Shown one piece after another: positions 56,286-64,000 of a stretch of DNA of 64,000 nucleotides. The stretch spans positions 31,762,533-31,826,532 of the forward strand of contig JAKZAP010000001.1 of assembly GCA_023053575.1 (NCBI GenBank), given 5' to 3'. Made by a program: the position numbers and the translations under genes. The notes beneath the pieces are model-generated. The model had not been told where the DNA came from, searched no databases, and saw nothing but the letters and a program-made list of their open reading frames with translations. Origin of the DNA: Branchinecta lynchi (Eukaryota > Arthropoda > Branchiopoda > Anostraca > Branchinectidae). Position 1 is the stretch's first letter; every line of letters begins with the position of its first letter.

Positions 56286-57870
56286 GAAATACTGGAGGAC
56301 CATAATATGGTCATAATATAATATAGTATTTACTTCGCTTTATACGAAGAGATAGTTTGACGCTTGACATAGAGACCGACACAACAGCAGGTAGGCCTAT
56401 ACCGTTTTGCACAACTTTTTATTTTTTGTCGATCCATGTATAATTCCTATATTAAAAAAAACAACAAAGATTAAAGATTTTCACATCTCCCCACTCCTGT
56501 ATCTTTCATGTCGCAGTGCTTCCGATGATTGCTATACAGAAAGAAAATGAACTTTCAAAACTCCCCCCAGGGGTACAGTTTTTATTCGATTTCATGGAAC
56601 TTGGCACGCTCGTAAAACTTTTCACGCTGTTTCAAACCACTCCATTTCAGAACATCATAATGAGAAAAATATTTTTTAAAGAAGTAATAAATCGTTGGAA
56701 GCGGAAACCACGTATCTGGTGAAACTTGCGATTTCCACTTTTTGACACAGTTCTACTCGCCAAAAAATTCTGCGTCGAACGGTGCGTCGATTGCCTCCGA
56801 CTCATAGTTTGGGAGATACAACCAAGATGGAAACCACATATCTCGAATTAACATAGGGGGCTGTACTGCACTCAGGAAAATTTTCGAAGGGAAAAACCGT
56901 TCAGGAACAGAAAAATGTCGGCAACAGGCGTCACAGTACTTATTCCGTCCGTGTACGGAAAGTTTCCGCAAAAGCGAGCCAAAGCAACTTCGCTCAGTGA
57001 CAGAAAATTTCCGTTGTCCACTTTCCGTTCACGAATAGAAGTTTCCCGTTTTCAGAATTTTGGAAAAATTAGTATAAACGGAAAGTTTCTGCACCCAAAC
57101 TTAAACTTTCTTCTGCTGAACATAAAATTCCTTTCCCACTGCAGCAGTATTCTGTTGAGTAACTGAGAATTCTCGCTTAGAAACAGAGAGGGAAAGATTT
57201 CTGTTCACGAGCGGAAAGCTCGGCGGAAAGTTGTTGTACCCTAGCATAAAAGCTCGGTGAAAAAAAAAGAATATTCCTGTACCGGTGGTGTAAAGTTTAC
57301 TGTAGACTAACGGAAAAGTTCATTTCAGAAACAGATAAATGTCGGCAACAGCCGATACAGTACTTTCTCCGTTCCTGAACGTAAAATTATCTGGCACCTT
57401 TCCTCTCCAGCGCATGGGCCGGGCGGGTCGTGAAAAGAATTCCATGAATATTCAAAAATTCATAACCAAGGTACTTTGAAGTTAGACTCGTCCTTCTGAA
57501 GAAGAATAGCGCGACTACCTTGTTATTCGATGTTTCGAAATTCTTTCACTGTATTTATACCAAAAGTTAAGTGATGTCTTTAGAGTACCGATAAATACCA
57601 GGACTCATTAAAATTTGCAAGTTGAGGCTTTGGCATTGTATACGAGATATTAAAACCTCAAAGTGGTTCAGAGTTTTTGAACTTGACAGAAAACCGAGCA
57701 TAGCAAAAGGACGGATTGCAGTGAGGCTTTTCAAACGATTCTGCGGCTATTACAGGTACAAAAAAAAGTACAACTGAAGATGGCTATTAATGCTTTCGAT
57801 CTTACTGGGCATTTTCAACTTAGAACAAAACCGGTTGTTTCTACTCGAGAACGATTGGAAACAGTGTTTC
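56286..57870. other. Flank with GGAAAGTTTCCG-type words
   Basis: No supported gene. The frame at 56516-56722 lacks a domain. 56880-57400 has repeated GTCGGCAACAG, CGGAAAGTTTCCG and CAGAAA words, also seen in decayed form around 60400-61035 and 63690-63770. This suggests that the whole block belongs to one large composite element. Confidence 0.4.
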
Positions 57871-57934
57871 TTATAAGTTTCTTGCTGTTCAACGGCACTG
57901 AGGGAGAACCGAAATCTGTTTGTGTTGCGAGAGC

Positions 57935-58335
57935 AACACTTTGGTTTTGTCCTGGTTTTTATGTCACATGTCTTCCGCACAAGTGATCCGCCCCGATCAC
58001 ATTTTTGTCGGTCTGTCTGTCGGTCGGTCGGTCCGGTTATCGCGGGTTAGGGTACTTCCAGGTGCACTACTTCGATGAAACTTGGAAGGCATATCAGGGA
58101 TCCGACCAAACTGGCTTGAAAATAGCCAGTTCCCCGATTCAACCATCGTGGGGGGAGTGGAGGGAGGGGGACTTAATATTCAGGCGTGCCTAAACTTTCG
58201 AACGAATGATCGAATCTGAATGAAACTTGATAAGTGGAAAGAACACTTGCCTCACATCTCCCGTTCTAAGTCCGGACTGGATCCGACAACTCTGGGGGGA
58301 GGTGGAGGGGGTACAGGAAATATCGTGACACGCTT
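57935..58335 (+). mobile_element. Left end of a third tandem-core element (family C), cut by a LINE
   Basis: It has the hairpins TGTTGCGAGAGCAACA and GTGATCCGCCCCGATCAC. Then a TCGGTCTG(TCGG)n run (58009-58033) and core sequence with GATGAAACTTGGAAGGC, related to family A, follow. It breaks off at the LINE tail at 58336. A family A/B-like layout with different terminal hairpins. Confidence 0.55.
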
Positions 58336-59940
58336 ATCAATCAATCAATCAATCAATTTATTTAATTCGTGATATTACACATCACATAATACAGTTACAC
58401 TAAGACAGGAAATTTCTTTACTAAATATATACAATAATTTTAACCATTTGTTGGCTCGGGGCAATAACACAGCCGACGGAATACGGTAGAAATGGCCGGA
58501 ACGGCCTTCTGCCTTCTCACGAATTGCCTTTAAAAGTGGATTTTCGGAAACTTCTACCTTTGCAGCAAAACTAACTATCGCTTTCCGTCTCATAACATCA
58601 AAAGATTCAGTTTCATTTTCTAAAAACATTTGACTAGCAGAGTAACGTCGATTTTATGAAAGGAGATGACGGAATGCATTGTTAAAACAAACTTTTAGTT
58701 TACGCATCGTCGTTTCAAGATAGTTATCAAAAAGTGGGAGACAATATACTTGCGTGCAATACGTCTTAAGTAAAAGAATTATCACCGACACAGTAAGAAG
58801 TTTAAAATTACGAATTAAGTGGTTCGCACGCGCACAATGACCCCGATACTGACTCGAAATTGCTGAATCATCATATAGATCATCGTTTAAAAAATAACCT
58901 AAGTACTTCACTTTATGCACTCTCTTCAAGACAAAATCACCAAGTCGAATAGTCGGAAATATCAGGTATTTAAAATGTTTCGGGATAAAAATCATGTAAT
59001 TGCACTTTGCAGAATTGAAAATACTGTCATGCGTCGCTGCATAATTTGCACAAATCTTCAACAGGAGATTTAATGCGTTCGCCGACGGCGCCATTAGAAC
59101 CATATCATCAGCGTAAGCGATCGAATTCAAAAACACACCAGAGATGTTACAACCTAAACGGCTCTCCATTAATTGTTTACAAAGGTCATCTGTCAGAGTA
59201 TTAAATAAAATAGGTGAAATAATTCCCCCTTGTTTAATTCCGTTAGCAGCATGAAAAGGAGCGGACAGTTTTGACCCCCACTTCACACGAAATTCCTGTT
59301 GAACATACCAATTTGAAAGGAAATCAACCAGCAGCTTTGGCATACCCCTTGTTCGTAACTTTTCACGTAATAATTCGTGGTTAACACGGTCAAAAGCTTT
59401 TCGTATATCTAGAAAACAAGTGAAAACAGGACTTCAAAGACCCAGATAATAACACACAGTTTGCTTAAATGAAAAAATACGAAAGTCGGTGCCATGCTTC
59501 TGTTTAAAACCAAACTGATTAAAAGATGTCTTTAAAAAATCAATAGAGTGTTTCAACAACAAATGCTCAAGTAGCTTCGAGAAAACTGTTGTAATAGCAA
59601 TGGGGTAGTAATTATCGATACTTGTGAGGTCCCCGCACTTGTTCTTTAACAGGGGTATGATCGTAACCTTCATCAGGTCTGGCGAAAGACAACTGTAAGC
59701 GAATGCGCAGGTACAGTATACTGAAAGTAAAGCGCACAGGCGCTGCCGGTTAGTATACTTCACATGCTCGGCAGACAGACCGTCATCGCCGGCTGCTTTG
59801 TTCGCTTTCAGTTCTTTCGAAATCACTTCATCAATTTCATTACTCGTAAGACTAATTCTATTAACTTCGCAATCGCAGTCATTAGCACAGCTAGGTGAAT
59901 GCAAATCACTGGGGGGACGATCATTTGTACCTTAAGTGTA
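58336..59940 (-). mobile_element. LINE with broken reverse transcriptase
   Basis: The minus strand ends in AATAAATTGATTGATTGATTG (the tail, 58336-58370). The frame 59904-59434 holds the RT N-terminal motifs (ANKAAGDDGLSAEHVKY, IDNYYPIAITTVFSKLLE). The frame 59343-58654 has GIKQGGIISPILFNTL and the catalytic AYADDMVLM, then KYLGYFLNDD. The frame 58629-58375 is the C-terminus. A frameshift lies at 59343-59434 and another at about 58640. No endonuclease is present, so it is 5'-truncated. Confidence 0.8.
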
Positions 59941-60119
59941 TGCTTACAAATGAGTTTTAGCCCCTCTAAAGTGCATATATATATGAACTCCAAAGTGAAA
60001 AAAATACTTTTTTTCCAAGGGCCCTTGCTCATTTCTACCTCAAGGGTTTTTCTTACAAATGACTTTCTAACTTACCTAAAGTGCCAAATATTCCTTAAGC
60101 CCCCAAGCTGACTTTCTCA
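59941..60119. repeat. Short diverged direct repeat
   Basis: CTTACAAATGA(G/C)TTT...CTAAAGTGC occurs twice (about 59944-59975 and 60052-60083), separated by a short A/T-rich spacer. Nothing else seen. Confidence 0.4.
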
Positions 60120-60300
60120 ATTCAAATAATGCATAAAACGGAGAGCCTATGTCAGCTACGATGCTTTGGCAGCGATGATTGCAGGTTTGTTTCCTCTCCG
60201 AAGTTGACCGTGAAGATTGACATTCTGACGAGGACACTTGCCAAGAAGGACCGAAACGAAGCATCGTAGCTGACGTATCCGTTGTATACATTATTTGAAT
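60120..60300. mobile_element. 181-bp MITE with ~50-bp terminal inverted repeats
   Basis: The left end ATTCAAATAATG and inner TCAGCTACGATGCTTTGG mirror the right-side CCGAAACGAAGCATCGTAGC and CATTATTTGAAT. The target duplication is not clear. The transposase family is unknown. Confidence 0.75.
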
Positions 60301-60409
60301 ATATGTTTAGCTTGAGCTCAAGGAATATTTATTAATGTGCTAAATATGTGCGGCAGTCTTATTTTTCTTTCCGAAAGGAACAATCCTGTACAGTAGCGTA
60401 ATTTGTTTA

Positions 60410-61035
60410 AAGCTCAACAAAAAACTTGACGCTTCTTGCTAAAAAAAAAAAAAAAATCCGTATTCCAGCCATAAAATTAAATACGAATTGTTCAGGTGCT
60501 GAAGTAACGCAAAACTTTCCGTTTCTTGCTAAAAAGAAAATTTCTGAATTCCGGGATAAAAATAAAGATAAATTGCTCAGGTACTGAAGCTTCCTATTGC
60601 TGAACGTAAATTTTCTGTAGCTCAACGGAAAACTTCCCGTTTCTTGCTAAAATAAGAAATTCCGTATCCCAGTATAAAAATAAATATAAATTGTTCACAT
60701 TCTGAAGTTTCCTGTTGCTGAACGTCAATATTCTGCAGCTCAAACGGGAAACTTCCGTTTCTTGCCAAAAAGAAAAGTTCCGTATTCCAGCATAAGAATA
60801 ATTGTTCAGGTAATGAAGTTTCCTGTTGCTGAACGGCACAGGGAGAACCCAAATCTTATTTTTCTTTAAGAACGGAAGAATCCTGTACAGTAGCGACAAT
60901 TTTCTGAACCTCAACAGAAAAATTGCTGTTTCTTGATAAACTGAAAATTTCTGTGAACCAGCGTAAATATATATGAAAGAAAACAGAAAACTTTCGGTTT
61001 CTCGCGAAACAGAAATTTTCCGTACATTAGTGTAA
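60410..61035 (+). repeat. ~120-bp tandem array (left flank of the foldback element)
   Basis: CCGTTTCTTGC(T/C)AAAA recurs at about 60518, 60635 and 60756, with diverged copies on each side. Units also share ATTGTTCAGGT, TGAAGTTTCCTGTTGCTGAA and CAGCTCAACGG. Frames on the minus strand repeat with the units and are not genes. Confidence 0.8.
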
Positions 61036-63655
61036 AAATCACCAGCTTGAAGTTTTCGCCCACCGCCCAACCACCCGAAAACGCCCAATACCAAATTATA
61101 GGGCATTTGGCATTAATGTGTGGCAGTGCTTAAAATGGCAAAGAATTTTTTTTAGAAATGTCCACCAAATCAACACACACATTGAAATCTGTGAAAAGTC
61201 CAATGACCTCACAAAGTCTGGGCATTGGGCGGTATGGGCGGCAGTTCTTGTAACGCCCAGGCTAAAAATGGAGAAACGCCCACCAAATCACCGCCCACAT
61301 TAAAATTCACGAAAATTCAGATGAGCTGATTTTGTCCAGGCATTGGGTTGTTAGGGCGACAGTGCTTAAGTGCACAGGTTAGAAGTGAACAATACGACAG
61401 ACAACGACAGACAACACCCACCAAATCACAGCCCACCTTACAGTCTGCGAAATTTTGGATTTGCTAAGTATGTACGGGTGCTGGGTGGTAAGGGCGCCAA
61501 TTCCTGAAACGCTCAAGCAAAAAACGAACAAACGCCCATCAAATTACCGCATACGATCAGATTCAAGAAAAGTCAAATGAGGTAAATATGTCCAAGTGTG
61601 GGGCGGTAAGCGTGGCAGTGCTTAAACGCCCAGGCGAAATATGGAGAAATGTCCACCGCATCAACTCCCATGTTAAGTTTGGCGAAAATTCAAATGAGCT
61701 AGCAATGTCCAGGCTGGTTGGTAAGGTTGGCAACAGTGCTTAAATCGCCCAGGCAAGACATGGTGAACGTCCGCCAAAACACTGACCGCATTACAACTCT
61801 CGATATTTTGGGTTAGCTAAGTATGTACGGGCGCTGGGCGGTAAGGGCGGCAGTGCTTGAAACGCCCACGCAAAAAGGACAAACGCCCATTACATCACCG
61901 CCCACATTAAAATTCACGAAAATTCGGATGACTGGATGACCTTAGGATGGCCAAAGAACTCTTTTTTAGAAATGTGCACCAAATCAACACCATTATTAAA
62001 ATTTGTGAAAAGTCAAATGACCGAATAAAGTCTGCGCATTGGGCGGTAAGGGCGGCAGTGCTTGTAACGCCCAGGCTAAAAATGGAGAAACGCCAACCAA
62101 ACCACCGCCCACATAAGAATTCACGAAAATCAGATGAGCTGATTTTGTCCAGGTGTTGGGTAGTAAGGGCGACAGTGCTTAAGTGCACAGGTTAGAAGTG
62201 AACAATATCCACCAAACACCGCCCACTTTACAGTCGTAGGGTAAGGGCGGCAGTTCCTGAAACGCTCAAACATAAAACCGAGAAACGCCCATCAAATTAT
62301 CGCGCACGTTCAGATTCACGAAAAGTCAAATTGGGTAAATGTGTCCAAGTGTGGGGCGGTAAGCGTGGCAGTGCTTAAACGCCCAGGCGCAAAATGGATA
62401 AATGTTGACCGAATCAGCGTCCACATTAAGTTTGGCAAAAATTCCAATGAGCAAGCGATGTCCAGGCGTTGGTTGGCAACAGTGCTTAAATCGACCAGGC
62501 AAGACATGGTGAAAGTCCAAAGAATAACTGACCACGGTCAAGTTCTCGAAAAGAGGAACACCCACCAGATCACCGCCCACAATACAACTTGTGACCTTCG
62601 ATTTGGCAAGCAAAATTTCGGCAAAATTTCGAATATCTATGTGTAGAGGCTTTGTGCGGTAAGCCTGTCTGTGCTTAAAACTCCCAGGCAAAAAAATGGC
62701 GAAATGTCCCCATTAATTAAACATTATAATTAACGTCCCCGTTACTCACCGCCCATATGGATTTGGCGAAAATTCAAATGAGCCAACAATGTCCTGGCGT
62801 TTGTTGGTAAGGGCAACAGTGCTTAAACCGATCAGGCAAGAGATGATGAAACCTCCACCAAATCATCGGCCACTCTAAAATTTGCGAAAAGTCGAATGAG
62901 TACTGAGTCGGTAACGCCCAGCGCCCGTACATACTTGGCTAATCCGAAATTGTAAAGTGGGCGGTGACTAATGGGGACGTTAATGATAATGTTTGATAAT
63001 GGGTACATTTTGCCATTTTTGCCTGGGAGTTTTAAGCACAGACAGGCTTACCGCAAAAAGCCCTTACACAAATAGATATTCGAAATTTTGCGAACTGTAA
63101 TGTGGGCGGAGATTTGGTGGATTTTTTTTCCATTTCTTGCCAAATTGAATGTCGCGAATTTTATCGCGGGTGGTGATTTGGTGGGTGTTCCTCCATTTTT
63201 CGCCTTGGCTATCAATGAGTGCCACCCAACACCCAAATTTAGTTGGCTTATTTGAATTTTCGGAAATTTTAAAGTGGTTGGTGATTTGGTGGATGTTTTC
63301 CATTTTTAACTTGGGCAATTCAAATTCAGTCGCTCTTACCACCCAAAGCCCTGAGATAGTCAGGTCATTAGAATTTTCGTGAATTTTAATGTGGGCGGTG
63401 ATTTAATGGGAGCTTCTCCACTTTTTGTCTGGGCGTTTCAGGTACTGCCACCCTTGCTGCCCAACGCCCAGAACCAGACTTTATTAGGTCATTTGACTTT
63501 TCACAAATTTCACTGTGGGTTTTGATTTGGTGGACATTTCAAAAAAAAAGTTCTTTGGCATTTTAAGCACTGCCACCCATTACCGCCCAACACCCCATAA
63601 TTTGGTGTTGGGTGTTTTTGGGTGGTCGGGCGGTGGGCGAAAACTTCAAGCTGGT
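61036..63655. mobile_element. Foldback-like element with higher-order-repeat arms
   Basis: The outer ends are inverted copies: CTTGAAGTTTTCGCCCACCG at 61039 and CGGTGGGCGAAAACTTCAAG ending at about 63652. The similarity runs on for at least 130 bases on each side. The left arm consists of diverged ~118-bp monomers in plus orientation to about 62930. The right arm has the same monomers in minus orientation. Foldback elements, as in Drosophila FB, have long inverted ends built of tandem subrepeats, and this resembles that class. No protein is encoded. Confidence 0.75.
61124..62600 (+). repeat. Higher-order repeat: seven ~118-bp monomers per ~813-bp unit
   Basis: The anchor CAGTGCTT (or variant) occurs at 61124, 61242, 61360, 61498, 61616, 61734 and 61851. 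The second unit has counterparts at 62056, 62173, 62251, 62369 and 62480. Shifts are 813-814 bases until a ~60-base deletion, after which they are 753 and then 746. Monomer-specific words match between units (for instance AAGTGCACAGGTTAGAAGTG at 61370 and 62183). Confidence 0.85.
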
Positions 63656-64000
63656 TAAAAATCTGAATGAAATTCACCGCTCCCGTGCGGAAAACTTCTG
63701 AAATGGATCTAAATGGAAATTTCGGCTTGAACGGAAATATTCCTGTTGGCAAAAGGAAATTTACAGTACATGAACAGAAAGATAAAGCGGAGTAGTGTAC
63801 TAACGAGAAAAAGTTAATGTTTTTTTTTCACCTCCTGAAAATTTTTGAAAAAGGGAGATACGTGGTTTACACTTGACACCGACGAAATAACAATAATAAA
63901 TACAACCAACCTTAGCATTTTTGTGCTTTTGGATGCACTTCCGCTAAAGTACCTGACCATGCGACACCTACCCACGTACCTAACACGGCTCTTAACGGCA

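Noticed and set aside
61947..62646. Several frames with shared words (HQIN, KSND, AVRAAVLVTP)
   Set aside because: They arise from the ~118-base monomers of the foldback element, and frames on both strands show the same effect.
1..64000. CRISPR arrays
   Set aside because: Tandem repeats are present, but none consists of short identical repeats with unique, equal-length spacers. The genome is eukaryotic.

Overview
The window is animal nuclear DNA. It has widely spaced small exons with consensus GT..AG junctions, one phase-consistent gene, and introns packed with eukaryotic transposons. No prokaryotic operon structure, rRNA or CRISPR array is seen. The species cannot be named. The tandem-core elements with CCGT/ACGG tetranucleotide runs resemble the pearl/CvA-type (Helitron-like) elements known from bivalve molluscs, so an aquatic invertebrate is a reasonable but weak guess.

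Host gene. Seven plus-strand exons (5150-5257, 7489-7667, 11992-12170, 16149-16298, 19393-19561, 23127-23385, 52311-52755) join in phase into about 495 codons. They match, block by block and as I remember the family, the C-terminal half of TONSL (Tonsoku-like DNA repair protein): the ubiquitin-like region, then the leucine-rich repeats, then the stop. TONSL works with MMS22L in homologous recombination at stalled replication forks. The TPR and ankyrin exons must lie to the left of the window. The last intron is about 29 kb and holds most of the large transposons.

Transposon layout. 1-5149: intron with a 469-bp tandem duplication, a tandem-repeat element (family B, 137-bp unit) and two nested TA-flanked MITEs. 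7.7-12 kb: LINE 3' ends and a complete family A element (280-bp core repeats). 12.2-16.1 kb: a second family B element with a 112/83-bp alternating array. 16.3-23.1 kb: small tandem arrays, a possible retroelement relic and an inverted family A copy. 24-29 kb: a hairpin array and a nearly full but broken LINE. 29.5-49.2 kb: family A copies carrying LINE fragments and a hAT-like element with an 8-bp target duplication (47318-48735), plus a minus-strand LINE split by a very young 11-kb Ty3/gypsy LTR retrotransposon (33329-44317; 591-bp LTRs with three differences; GCGG target duplication). 49.2-52.2 kb: a family B element with a complete family A element nested inside. After the gene (53-64 kb): another 150-bp array, a family A remnant, a LINE inserted into a third Helitron-like family, a 181-bp MITE, and a foldback-like element (61036-63655) whose arms are higher-order repeats of seven diverged ~118-bp monomers.

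The only gene with an intact reading frame is TONSL. Every retroelement ORF seen carries stops or frameshifts. The points most worth following up are the foldback element with a higher-order-repeat arm, the two tandem-core families that share a terminal signature, and the readable order of nested insertions.
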